This document shows, one piece after another, positions 24,401-34,773 of a stretch of DNA of 64,000 nt. The position numbers and the translations under genes were made by a program. Every line of letters begins with the position of its first letter. Position 1 is the first letter of the stretch. The DNA lies in NCBI GenBank assembly GCA_030549495.1, contig JAUIRK010001059.1, positions 930,001 through 994,000 of the forward strand. Direction: 5' to 3'. Under the pieces are notes generated by a model. The model was not told the DNA's origin. It worked only from the letters and a program-made list of their open reading frames with translations, and did not search any database. This DNA comes from Nectonema munidae (Eukaryota > Nematomorpha > Nectonematoida > Nectonematidae).

Positions 24401-25292
24401 TGTAAAATGTGATGTTCGAGGGTGAGGGGTTTTTCATCAAGTTTTTGAGGGCCCGGCGTAGTGTTTTCTTTTGTTGGCTCAAGGCTGGTGTCCAAAAATA
24501 AGCATTTTTTCTTTGGGGATAGGGCTTTGAAGGAGTGGACGAGTTTATCGAAGTAGTTAGAGCGTTGTTTATGTTGCGAACGGCTTCTTCTGTGGTGGTA
24601 GTTGAGTGAAGTGCGGGTGTGCAGTGCGGTAGATTGGTTGATAGAGTAGGGAGGAAGGTGTGCCAGTGCGTGTATTTTGGAGATTTCGTTTGGGTGCTTT
24701 CGCGTTGATGTTGAGTTGAAAAGTGATGTAGTGATGGTCAGATGCGGAGGGTTGATCGGAGATGGCCCAGTTTGAGATGAGATCCTACGTGTTTGCTGAA
24801 GAGAGAGTTATGTCAATATGTGATGAGGTGACAATGTTGTTTATAATTCTTAGGAAGGTTGGCTCTGTTGTGTTGTCGCAAATGTGTAGATTGTGTTGGG
24901 CGATGAAGGATGTCGCCTCGATGTCGCGTAAGTTTTTTTTTGGTCCCAAAGGAAGGATCGCGCGTTGCAGTCGGTGCAAATGATGAGGTAAAAAGATTTG
25001 GAAATCGCTGATATGTGTGCTTTGGCGAGGTTGAGATCGAGAGTGAAGGCATCAGTGAAAGCTTTTGTGTTGGAGGGTGGGGAATAGTAAGAGCAAAAAA
25101 GGAGGGGAGTGTTGGATGAAAAAATAATCGCAAAAGCGTATTGTTGTGAGGAAAATTGCTTGAGGAATGTGAATATGAGTGATGATTTTAGTAAAATGCA
25201 AGCGGAGTAGTAGGTGGGTGGTGATATGTAGAGAGAAGAATATGTGCTGGGAATGGAGGGTAGAGAGAGATTGAGTGCGTATGGCTCATATT
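21465..25292 (-). mobile_element. 5'-truncated LINE, same family as 45205-50413
   Basis: Read on the minus strand, this copy starts within the endonuclease domain at EPYALNLSL (near 25290; NEPYTRIPH in the intact copy). It continues through YYSACILLKSS, FYLIICTDCNARSFLWD (endonuclease), the RT region (STPQGGCLSD, QCFSDDLLLSFSS, TKYLGFTFQTNLKWSTHLK) and RNase H (YDAECAALIASCY, WCSAHSNIQENIRVDLLAKQ). The 3' UTR shares CTTGCAAGCATATCA-like and GGAAAGTGCTT blocks with the intact copy, but its tail is (CCAAT)n rather than (CCTA)n. Frames break several times, so it is a dead copy. ORF1 is missing through 5' truncation. The plus strand is conspicuously G/T-rich across the whole element. Confidence 0.88.
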
Positions 25293-25755
25293 TAAATACA
25301 TATTGTTTATTCTTTTGAATTTTTTCCTTTCAATTTTTATAAATTGTAAAGTGATTTGGTTTTGATTTAATAATGAAACAAAATCAAAAATTGGAAGAAA
25401 TTTTAAACAGAGAGTGGGGTATTTCTCTAAAAAAATTTCAACGGTTATTTTCAAAATGGGTTCGGGTCGTTGATTAGTTATAACAAGAAACCCACATAGA
25501 ATACCAAAAGCCAAAACGAACCAATAAGGATTTATTATAGGCTTGAATATTTCAAGTTTAAAAAATCAAATGAATTTTATGCTAACAATAAATATCTCTT
25601 CGAAAATTTCCCTTTGCCATTCATTTAAAAAAAATTAAAAATCATCTTTTAAGTACATACAAATTATGATCTATTAGTATATAGTTTCTTTGAACTATAT
25701 GAAATGCAGGAAGGTTTTAATCATTTTCATTATCAAGATCTTTCAATTATTGTTC
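25293..25755. other. AT-rich spacer
   Basis: Nothing recognised between two LINE copies; the minus-strand open frame crossing it is a by-product of the LINE edge. Confidence 0.35.
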
Positions 25756-26311
25756 TAATTTATGCAGCGACGATTTTCTTTGTTTAGATGCGAAGATATA
25801 TTTGGTATTTCCATTAATCATATTAAATTGATCAATCATCTCGTCTGCTATCAAATCGCGAAATGCATAAATCTCTCTAATTCTACAGGAATATGTCCAA
25901 AGGACCTCAATGTTCAGAAGGTAGTTCCTGTTTTGAAAAAAAAACAAAGATTCTGAGATTTCAAATCATAGAACTATTTTTTAACTCCTATATTATCAAA
26001 AATTTTTAAAAAATTTCTAATTTCTCAACTCAAGAAATACTTCGTAAAACATAACAGAATAAATAATCTGCAATTTGGTTTTCGTGAAAAATATTCAACT
26101 CTCTTACTTAATAAATGGGATTGTTGATCTTGAAAAAAAGAAGATGTTGTACTTCTATTCTTTGATTTATCATAACCGTTTGGTACAGTTAATGACTCCG
26201 TTTTGATCGATAAACTCTCTAAAGCTTATGTCTTCGTATTTAATGAATAGAAGTCAGAAAACTTATGTGAATTTTATTCTATCAGATCCATTAGACATAA
26301 TCAAGTTTTTA
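25756..26311 (+). mobile_element. Decayed RT fragment of the PHD-type LINE
   Basis: Plus-strand frames read FGISINHIKLINHLV, KVVPVLKKKQ, ILSKIFKKFLISQLKKY, LQFGFREKYST and LLFFDLS. They align in order with GISINHLKLIKS, KVVPVHKKND, VSKIFEEFIHFQLKAY, HQFGFRQNYST and LFLFDLS of the LINE at 26563-30850. Several stops and frameshifts show it is an older copy. It stops after RT block 3, where a hAT MITE piece abuts. Confidence 0.75.
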
Positions 26312-26364
26312 AAGTTTTAAATTGTGCCCCCCCCCCTATCAATTTTTTTCTGGCTACACCACTG
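26312..26364. mobile_element. Right-end piece of a hAT MITE
   Basis: A poly-C run followed by TATCAATTTTTTTCTGGCTACACCACTG matches the right end of the MITE at 44767-44975 (TATCAACTTTTTTTGGCTACACCACTG). Only this end is visible here. Confidence 0.55.
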
Positions 26365-26562
26365 GGATCATGGCAATCTTAGAAACATCATCATATATAT
26401 AGTATCATTTTTATTTGTTATTTTTTTTTTGCTCCAACTTTTTGATGGCGTTTTTTTGAGAAAAATATTTGAAAATTTTCTACTTCTCCAAAGTAAATCA
26501 AGTTACGGATATAATTCAGCATTTAGTTGTATTGTTCAAAATTGAATCAAAATTATAACTTA

Positions 26563-27737
26563 ATGGTGAACGAAAGTTGGAATTGTGAGAACTGTCAAGT
26601 AAGTTCGTCTCATCTGGTGAAATGCGATTTTTGCGAAAAATGGCTATGCTACTGTTGTCAAGATTTTGATCCTTCTCTTTTTAAGATTCTTGATAAATAT
26701 AATAGCAAAGGAATCAAGTGGCATTGTAAGCTTTGTCGTGATTCAGAAATAATGAAAAATGTGAACTCCACTTCACAACTTGCTAATTTGATAAATGTAA
26801 TAAATGCACTGAAGAATCAAATTGACGAACAGAACAAAGTCATTCACTCATTAAAAACAGATTTGGAGAAAAATACTGAAGACTTAACGGCAATATCGCA
26901 TTCTTTAAACCATCTGATAATTTCCGAAATAATTATTTTATTAAATATACTCCTAATTCACAAGACTCATCATCAACATACGCTGATGCTGTTAAAAAGG
27001 CTGAATACAGACAACACACATTATATGTAAAGTCAGAAAGCTTGGAATTGGAACAATTAGCTGAAAAAACATCACATGTTTTAAATGAAATCAAAGTTCT
27101 TTCGAATAAAAAGACCAAAAAGGTATTCAAAATTCGTTTTCCAGACAATGAAAGTCTACAAAAAGCTGAAAATCTTTTGAGTAAAGAAGAAAATATAAAA
27201 GCAACTAGATCCAAAGTACTCTTGCCAAAAGTATCATTTCTTACTTCACAAAGTATCGAAAATAGCTCATTAAAAGATCTAATTTTAAAGAAAAATGAAT
27301 ATATCAATAATATGGTTGATGATGGCAAAACTTTCGAAGTACTATTTTCAAAAAATATAAAAAATGACAAGAAAATTGTTGTACTCAAATTAGCTCCTGA
27401 AATTTTTTCCTTTCTTAAAAAAAACCATTTTACCTTTTTCATGATGATGGAAGCCGTGAGGTGCAGACCATTTTTTTCACATATACAGTGCAGCAATTGT
27501 CTTCTTTTCGGTCACACCACTTCACAGTGTAAAAAAGAATCAACTTGCAAGTATTGTGCCTTATCTCATAATCATACTTTATGTCCAGTCAAAGATGATA
27601 AAACAAAGTACAAATGTTATACCTGTACCAAAAATGGGGAGTCAACATCTAATCATGCATCAATGAGCTATGTTTGTCCATATGTTATTAAAGAACTAAA
27701 ACGTGTTGAAAGCATCACCCTCCTTGATGATGATTAG
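26563..27737 (+). pseudogene. LINE ORF1 (PHD-like finger and CCHC knuckles), frameshifted
   Basis: The start was chosen at the ATG giving MVNESWNCENC. Residues 6-60 carry a Cys/His pattern (CENC...CDFCEKWLCYCC...WHCKLC) typical of the PHD-like finger found in ORF1 of some CR1/jockey-like LINEs. A coiled-coil-prone Lys/Glu-rich segment follows. One frameshift near 26915 moves the reading to the frame continuing TYADAVKKAE and then, from 27042, ELEQLAEKTS. The C-terminal part has zinc knuckles (CSNCLLFGHTTSQC, CKYCALSHNHTLC, CYTC). ORF1 proteins of this kind bind the element's RNA. The end overlaps the first frame of ORF2 by 35 bases. Confidence 0.75.
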
Positions 27738-30610
27738 AGGTAAAAACTTATTGTACGATACTAACATACATTTCGATACTTACAGTCAGCTCAAAGGTTC
27801 ACATGAAATTTATTTAAATTCGAAGTTTTTAGGCTTATATGACATGAACATTTTATCTCTTAATGTTCAATCGTTAAGAAGCAAATTCAATGAGCTTGTA
27901 ATCTTTTTGAACAGGTTTTCTACATTTACGTTAAAAAATTTGTCTGTAATATGTTTACAAGAGACATGGCTGGACCAAAATGAGAATCATTTCTATCTTC
28001 CCAATTATTCTACTATAAGCATACCAAAAAGATGTTCTAAGCATGGGGGACTTTTATTTTTTATCATGAAGGATATTAATTATCAAATTGGTAGAACCGC
28101 ATACTGTTTTACCTGAAAAATCAAAAATCTGTTACTATTCACAATATTTATAGATTGCCAACAATCAAAAAAGATCTAGTAAACGAATTTTTTTATTTTT
28201 TCGAAAACTTGATCTTCAATATTGACCGAAATAACGTCAATATTTTCTGTGGGGATTTTAATTTTGATTTATTTCAAATGAAGAACTTTTCAACTCAAAA
28301 GTTCTTTAATTTGATAATAGCTGGCTCACTAATTCCAACTATTACCCTTCCAACACGATACGAATCTGAAACCTTAATTGATAACTTTTTTCTAAATGAA
28401 AATAATGTTGACTATAAATCATTCAATTGTATGTCCTTCTTTTCCGATCATATACCGATACTTTTATCTCTCAATTTTAAAGTTAATAAAATAAAAGAAA
28501 AGTTAAGAGAAAAATTCAACCGGAACTTATTCTCTTCATTGTCTAGTCAAATAGATTGGGTTTCAATTATTGAGTTGTACCCAAATAACCCTTCAAGAAT
28601 TTTTGAGCAAATGATTTCTCAAATTTCTTACATGGTCAATGAGTGTACTTCATTTGTTAAGTTTAGTACCAACAAATACAAGGAAAAATTTAGTTCCTGG
28701 ATCACTGATGAAGTCATACAAATGATAAAATTACGAGATAAATTGCGTCGAAAATGCAAAAAGAGTACTGATTTGAACATTAAAAAAAGTGTACTTTATT
28801 AAGAAATCGTATAAAGTATAAGATAAGGGAGTTGAAGCAAAAGTATTACTCAACGGTTTTTCACAACAGTGATACTACTCAGAAAACTTGGTCAAGTATT
28901 AACATGATCCTAAAAGGAAAGAAAAATAACAAAATATTAATTAAAAGAGATAATCAGTATTATGATGACTTTAACCTTGCAAACATTTTCAACGAAAGCT
29001 TTGCTTGTATTCAAAATGATTCGTTGCCAAATCGGAAAAACTTTAATTTTCTTGACAATACAATGAATTTTTTTGAATTCGAACTGTGTTCTAATGAAAT
29101 TCTATTATCCGTTATTGACAAAATGAAAATGAATGAAGCGAAAGATATATATGGGATTTCCATAAATCATTTGAAGTTAATAAAATCTGACATTTGTATT
29201 GTTTTGTGTGAAGCTATCAATCTCTGCTTAATAAGTTGCATCTTTCCTGAAATCCTTAAACTACATAAAGTTGTTCCAGTGCATAAGAAAAATGATAGGA
29301 ATTGTATTGATAATTACAGACCAATTTCAATTATTCCTGCAGTTTCTAAAATATTTGAAGAGTTCATTCATTTTCAGCTAAAAGCTTATTTGAACTCAAT
29401 AAATTACTTGAATGAGCATCAATTTGGATTTCGCCAAAATTACTCCACTGAGTCTTTTCATTCATGTGTGATTCATAAAGTAGTCAATATTCTAGAACAG
29501 AAGGATGATGCAGTACTTTTTCTATTTGACCTGTCAAAGGCTTTTGATAGAGTTAATCACTCGACACTTTTAAAAAATTTGAATCAATGTGGTTTTAGTG
29601 AAAACGCTTTACTTTTTCTGAACTCATATCTCACAAATAGACACCAAATTGTTAAAGTTAATGATGCATTTTCTGGAAAATTATCAATAGGAAATGGTGT
29701 CCCACAAGGTTCGATTTTGGGGCCAATACTTTTTAATGTCGCTATCAACAGCATTTTCTTCCTTGATACATTTTTTGAATTTCTGATATTTGCAGACGAC
29801 ATTTGCGTATACTTTTCAATGTCTAAAATAAAATATGGTCAATTTATCGATACAATATGTTTGAACAACAGTCTAGATAAACTTTACAGTTGGTGCTCTG
29901 AGAATAATTTAATTTTGAGTAAAAACAAATCTAAATGCATGATAATCTCAAATAAAAAGAGAAAATATAATTTTTTGGAGTCTACTGGAATTCCTGAAGT
30001 AAGTAGTATGAAAATACTTGGGTTACAATTTGATAATAAAATGCAATTTAGGCATCATATAGATAAATTAGCTCACGACCTGAATCGAGTGATTGGTATA
30101 CTATACTTTACTAAAAATATTTTTCCTTTGAATATTAAACTTATGCTTTATAAACAATTGTTCATTTCTTATATAAACTATAGCATTATAAACTGGTATC
30201 CAAAAGGTAAAAAACGAATACAAATTCTTCAAAAAAGGGCTATCAGAGTGATTTTTAATTTGAAAAAGAATGAGCACACATCGGAAATCTTTATTCAAAA
30301 TAATATTCTGTGCATTGAAGAGATTTTCAAACAAAGGATCGGTGTATTCCTCTATAAGTACTTCAACGGTCATTTACAAAATGTGTTTGGGCAAATGATA
30401 AGATATAATGAAAATCCGAAATATATCACTAGGAATTCCAATAAACCCCTGAAAGTTTCATACAGACTTAAAAGTTCAGATATCTCACTAGTAAAAAAAG
30501 TAAATGAGTTTTATATTGAAAATTTACAACTTTTCGATCATATATCTATATCTTTGCTTACATTCAAAAAGAGAATAAAATATCATCTTTTAAGTTCGCG
30601 TTTAAACTAG
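27703..30610 (+). pseudogene. LINE ORF2 (endonuclease plus reverse transcriptase), broken
   Basis: The APE-type endonuclease is seen in pieces: LSLNVQSLRSK, ICLQETWLD (catalytic Glu), GDFNFDLF (Asp/Asn) and FFSDHIPIL (SDH box). The RT frame 28832-30610 has NYRPISIIPAVSKIFE, FGFRQNYST, LFDLSKAFDRVNHSTLL, GNGVPQGSILGPILFN and the catalytic FADD box (LIFADDICVYF). It ends in KKRAIRVIFNLK and LLTFKKRIKYHLL, the usual jockey/CR1-like C terminus. The three frames 27703-28116, 28155-28802 and 28832-30610 are out of register, so the protein cannot be made intact from this copy. Confidence 0.85.
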
Positions 30611-30858
30611 TTCATAATCTAAATTCAAATTTTTAGCATGTGAAACTTTAAGCTTACCTGTTTGTTATGAAATTGTTATTATCTACAAATAACTAATCGG
30701 GAAAATCTGAGTAACGGCCATTTTGGCTATTGATTTATCCCATAACGATGATCTTGTACAATATCTGAATGTTCATATTATGAGTATACATGCACTCATT
30801 TTATTTAATTATGATTCTTTTGAACTTTTTCATATCAATAAATTTTTTTTTCTTTCTT

Positions 30859-30877
30859 CTCTCTCTCTCTCTCTCTC
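30859..30877. repeat. (CT)n microsatellite
   Basis: About nine and a half CT units following a T/C-rich tract at the 3' end of the LINE. Confidence 0.85.
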
Positions 30878-30880
30878 ATA

Positions 30881-33311
30881 ATACAAAAAAGAATCATTCG
30901 CTGTATTTTTGGATTGGGTTACAACGCAAGTTCAGAGAATTACAGTGCTTAGGTCGAAGATATATTTAAGTTTCCGGTAATCTTTGATTTAATCTCTGGT
31001 GGACTGGTACTTAAATAAAGTTCCACTATCCTTTTCAAATTTTTTTATTTTTTTCTCAAAACTTTAAAAATTACAAGAATAGACATCCTTTAAAACTCCA
31101 TGATTTCGATCTAAAAATAACAAATATAAACAAGCAATTCACAAAGTTCCTAAGTGCTAGAATAGTTTGCTTCATATAATAGAAACGGATTTTGATGTTT
31201 GGAGCGCAAAATTACTATCAAAATAAAAACAGATATGTTGAAATATTATTGTTCTTGTAATATTTGCAACAACTGTTAATAAACTTTATATACTAATATA
31301 TATATTATGAGATTGGCAAAGCCCGGAGTCATTATATGCAAACAGAGATTCGACAAGATACTATTTGTAAGTATTTATTTGTAAAAAATCTATATATAAT
31401 GTATATTTGCTTCTTATCTGTTTTTGTACAAATATTTTTTCTCTTATATGTTTATTTTGTTTTATGAATAAAGTATCACTTTCTGAGCAACACTATAAGC
31501 GACTTTAATTAGTCTTGAGTGTGCTCACGTATCCAATTACATTGTTTTGTAAGCTTAATATACTTAAACCCCACCAGAAAAAATTCGCTTTTATTTTTCA
31601 AAAAAATTCCTACCAACGATTGAGAAATTTATATTTGTTCCTAGATGCATTTTCCCTTTCATAACTTCTATTGGAAAAATATAATTTGTTTTTTGAGAAT
31701 AATGTTCTTAATTTATCAATAAACTGGAAACCTAGAAGTTCAATATATTTAATTGAAAAACATCCTAAAATTTAGACCTATATAAAGTACATACCCTAGC
31801 AATAAAGGTTCAAGAATTTTCATGCAAAACATCCTGTAAAGATATATATCATTCAATAGAGGGATATATTTTATAGAAGCACGGTATCTTGCCTCTATAA
31901 ATTTCAAATCGAAATTATTAACGTTAAATTTTTCTAATTCACATTATTTACGGGCTTAAAGATTTTTCGATTAAGTTCCTTCACTATAATTCTTTTAACA
32001 ATGTAACTCGTTGTTTACGTAAATAAATAAAAAAGTGATATTAAATAATGAAAATTTTGGGTTTGTAAAAATTGTATGGTCTTGCTTGAAATTTTATAAA
32101 ATTCCCTTTTCCTTCAAGCCAATTATTTATGTATCTAAGTGTGCAAATAGGTATATATTTCGATATTTTTTGCATCTAGACCATTATTTTAGGTGTTTTA
32201 AGTACTTTATTCATCAATTTACTAAAAACGCTTATTTTTATTCAATATGATTTCTTTCTAATTTTTATACTTGTATTTTACAAAAATTAAAATGACTTCA
32301 TAATCCGGACTCTTTTTGCTTTATATGTGGAAAGCACATATTGAAAAGAAAAAAAAATTCCATGCAAACCTGTGAAAATTTGCAAAGCTTACCACAAGTA
32401 TTTTGGTATACCAGTTGGAAATCCAAACCTCTAATTAAATAATTGTTTTTTTAATAACCGAACATAATAAAGCAGGTAATCATTAGAACCTGAGAACAAA
32501 AATTTTGTTACATTGTGTTATTTAAATACTGTTGAAAAAATTTTAACTTACTATTGTCTCAAATTACAAAAACAAGAATTATTCATATACAGTCAATTAT
32601 GGATTTAGATTTAAAAAAGATATGAAAGTGTTCGAGGTTTTACGGCTTATATTTTATATTATAATATATATTGAAAATTAAAAAAAAAATTTTAAAAACT
32701 GAAATAATAGAGGTGCCTCCACGGGTAAATCGATCACTACATTAAACGGTTATAAATTAAAACTTAAACGACATTAGAAAACAAATATAATAAAGAAAAT
32801 TAACATAAAATATTTATAATGTAAAATTAATAATAGTATAATAAAGTTAAATTTTTTGGCAAAATATACTGTTTCAAAAGATAAAAATTTGGGTCGGGGC
32901 TTCGATACCACAAGGTCTTCGGTTCGATCCAGCATCAATCCTTGTTTGTTCGGCACAAGCGGTGCAATTACGCCTTGAAGAAGAAACTACTGCAAGGAAG
33001 CTTTACTTTTAATGTATAAAAGTTGTTATTGATAAATTTTCAAAACAGCCCTAAGAATGCGTTCTTGGGGTCATATCGCTCATATGTCTGACTTATTGAA
33101 TGAAACATTTAAAAAGGAAACTAGTTTATTAAGAAAAGTACACAATTTACATGGTATATATTTCCACGAATATATTGTGGAAGTGAATAATAAAATAATG
33201 GATTCTTCAAACTAGATAGATAGCTTAAGGACTTATACTTCGAGATCTTAAAAAGATTGAGAAATAAATTTCTTTGCACACTCCAAAGGAGTAAATAAAT
33301 GAAATTAAAAC
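30881..33311. other. AT-rich DNA 3' of the SR gene
   Basis: No gene seen. At 31312-31365 a short sequence (ATTGGCAAAGCCCGGAG...TTCGACAAGATACT) is a diverged relative of the small inverted repeat at 57663-57712. At 32890-32945 the sequence contains GGTTCGATCC, a good pol III B box, preceded by CGGGGCTTCGATACC. A tRNA-derived SINE is plausible but no full cloverleaf was found. AATAAA on the minus strand (33125-33130) is a candidate polyadenylation signal for the SR gene. Confidence 0.4.
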
Positions 33312-33351
33312 CTACCTTCCACTATAGGATCGTGATCGACTTCTTCTATAA
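33312..33351 (-). CDS. SR splicing factor, terminal RS exon
   Basis: This is the short last coding exon of the SR gene on the minus strand. It reads RSRSRSYSGR and then a TAG stop (33312-33314). It is in phase with exon 2: the AG left at the end of exon 2 is completed here. Two acceptors six bases apart fit equally well, TTTTAG (exon from 33351) and TTATAG (exon from 33345). Both keep the frame and differ by two residues (Ser-Tyr). A GTAGGT just after GGAAG could also act as a donor to an unseen exon. Reading on gives an immediate stop, which makes this the simplest terminal exon. AATAAA lies about 185 bases further on. Confidence 0.65.
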
Positions 33352-33910
33352 CTAAAATAAATAAATATTCAAAATATAGTATATCAAGATATAACGCAAA
33401 AATGTTCATAAGTAATTTATCTTTACCAATAAATCGTAAGAAGTTATGATGATGAAAAATTATGAAAAAGTTGGTAGTGGGTTTAAGGAAAGATGTTGGC
33501 AGAGAAGATAGGAAAGCGTTAAGAAATAAATGAAAAATGATGGTGATTGAATTTATGAAATTTTTTCTTTGTATTTGGTCCTCATCATATTTTGTAGGAT
33601 GATTTGTTGATGTTGTTTACCCCATGGAGTTATCGACTTGTCGAAAGTCGGTTCAGGAATTTGTTGTCAAGAGGCGCCGCAGTGGATATGAGGTGGTCAA
33701 AAAGGTTACGAAGAAAGGCCGAATATGGTGAAACCAAGATAATAGCTTATCTTTAAACTCTGAGAAATGGGGAAGTAGACAAGACGTGAAAAAATTTGCA
33801 TGATGATGTCTTGCTAAACATTAAAAAACGCCACAATTTAACAGGGAAAAGAAAACTTTAGGTTATAAAAAAACAAACTATTTCAAGAATATTAAATGTT
33901 TAATGCATAC
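33352..33910 (-). other. Intron 2 of the SR gene
   Basis: This intron runs from the GTATGC donor at 33910 to the TTTTAG acceptor (559 bp), or 565 bp with the distal acceptor. Its middle (about 33590-33735) is markedly less AT-rich than the rest and holds a GAGGCGCCGCAG-type stretch. SR genes of this family often carry a stop-containing 'poison' cassette in an intron, but clear splice sites for one were not identified here. Confidence 0.6.
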
Positions 33911-34180
33911 CTTCTTGAACGTGATCTCCTTCTATACGAGTCATAAACCGGTGAAACTCTTCGATCATAAACAGGAGACCTTCTTTTTTCGTAATACCCT
34001 CTTCTATCATAATCAGAATAAGTAGATGTAGCGTTTCTGGAGTTTGTATATCCATTATCCGCGCGATAAGCCGATCTACTAGAATTACGATAAATAGATG
34101 GAGGAGATCTCCTACTACTAAAGGGAGGTTTATTTTTGCCTGTGGCCATTTCTACACGCACACGCATTCCACCAATTCGC
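33911..34180 (-). CDS. SR splicing factor, exon 2 (end of RRM and Arg/Ser/Tyr domain)
   Basis: Exon 2 completes the RRM (RIGGMRVRVEMATG, matching the last beta strand of SRSF3-type RRMs). It then encodes a low-complexity tail rich in Ser, Arg and Tyr (SSRRSPPSIYRNSSRSAYR, YEKRRSPVYDRRVSPVYD, YRRRSRSR). Such RS tails are phosphorylated by SR kinases and mediate spliceosome contacts. There is no CCHC knuckle after the RRM, which argues for an SRSF3/Rbp1 type rather than SRSF7/9G8. The acceptor is AATTAAATAG before GCGAATT and the donor is AAG followed by GTATGC. If the donor is ignored the frame ends after YALNI at 33892, a possible retained-intron form. Confidence 0.85.
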
Positions 34181-34238
34181 CTATTTAATTGCAAGGAAAA
34201 AGTAAAACTACAATAAAAAAAACTAATAAAATAATTAC

Positions 34239-34447
34239 GTTGCATCTAGCCCTTTACAAGCATCGTGAGCGTCTCTAGAATCCTCGAACTGAACAAAAGC
34301 AAAACCTGGCGGATTACGAGCAACCCATACACTTCTTAAGCGTCCAAATTTTCCAAATACATCTTCTAAAACTGCTTGAGGAATTCCATTTCCTAAGTCC
34401 CCAACATACACTTTACAGTCAAGCGGCATGTTCTTCATATGGGCCAT
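34239..34447 (-). CDS. SR splicing factor, exon 1 with RRM (SRSF3/Rbp1-like)
   Basis: This nuclear RNA-binding protein acts in pre-mRNA splicing and mRNA export, as known for the SRSF3 family. The ATG at 34445-34447 has a good context (AAAAATGG). Residues 11-55 hold the RRM core: RNP2 is VYVGDL (13-18) and RNP1 is GFAFVQFE (48-55), with the family-specific [14 protein letters not shown] segment in between, nearly as in human SRSF3. The exon ends in GCAAC followed by GTAATT. The 58-bp intron (34181-34238) restores the frame to ...LDATRIGGMRV. The joined product with the two following exons is 170 or 172 residues, close to SRSF3 (164). A TTTTTAG just upstream of the start could be a 5' UTR splice acceptor. 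The piggyBac MITE at 34574 lies about 130 bp upstream. Confidence 0.93.
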
Positions 34448-34573
34448 TTTTGAAAAGTCTAAAAATTATTTCGTAATAAATCATGGAGTACAAAATCCTA
34501 TAATTAAATAAAAAGAAACTAAACGCGTTTTACGTAACAAACTTAAGTGTTATTGGCCAAAAATTTTTTTTAA

Positions 34574-34769
34574 CCCTCCAGATACTAAGGGGTGTTCGCG
34601 GACTCCATGTGGTATTCTATTATTTTTTGCCAAAATTTTACAAGCAGCGAGACCTATAAAAATTCCTCATATTAGGAGACGATTCCAACCATATGCTACG
34701 TTAAATTTTAATGTGAGTAGTTGCTGAAAAATGGGAGTCGGGGTCCATTATAGAAATATCAGGGAGCAG
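34574..34769. mobile_element. piggyBac-type MITE flanked by TTAA
   Basis: TTAA tetranucleotides lie at 34570-34573 and 34770-34773. The left end is CCCTCCAGATACTAAGGG. The right end, read inward on the minus strand, is CTGCTCCCTGATATTTC, an imperfect match with a shared GGACTCC/CGACTCC inside. The 196-bp unit has no coding capacity. It sits immediately upstream of the SR gene and could lie in its promoter region. Confidence 0.5.
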
Positions 34770-34773
34770 TTAA

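Larger units (their letters stand above)
26563..30850 (+). mobile_element. Near full-length but broken LINE with PHD-finger ORF1 (jockey/CR1-like)
   Basis: A two-ORF non-LTR retrotransposon: ORF1 with a PHD-like finger and zinc knuckles, then ORF2 with endonuclease and RT. No RNase H is seen. The body ends in an AATAAA-containing 3' UTR and a (CT)n tract near 30859. ORF1 has at least one frameshift near 26915. ORF2 is disrupted near 28110-28150, with loss of part of the endonuclease, and again near 28800. The long surviving RT frame (28832-30610) indicates moderate age. The 5' end was not delimited and no target duplication was identified. Confidence 0.85.

Noticed and set aside
24762-24983. 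Plus-strand frame inside the truncated LINE
   Set aside because: Antisense shadow of the endonuclease region.
32774-32956. Minus-strand 60-codon frame downstream of the SR gene as an extra SR exon
   Set aside because: No RS content, and it overlaps the tRNA-like B-box tract; the SR frame already closes at 33312.
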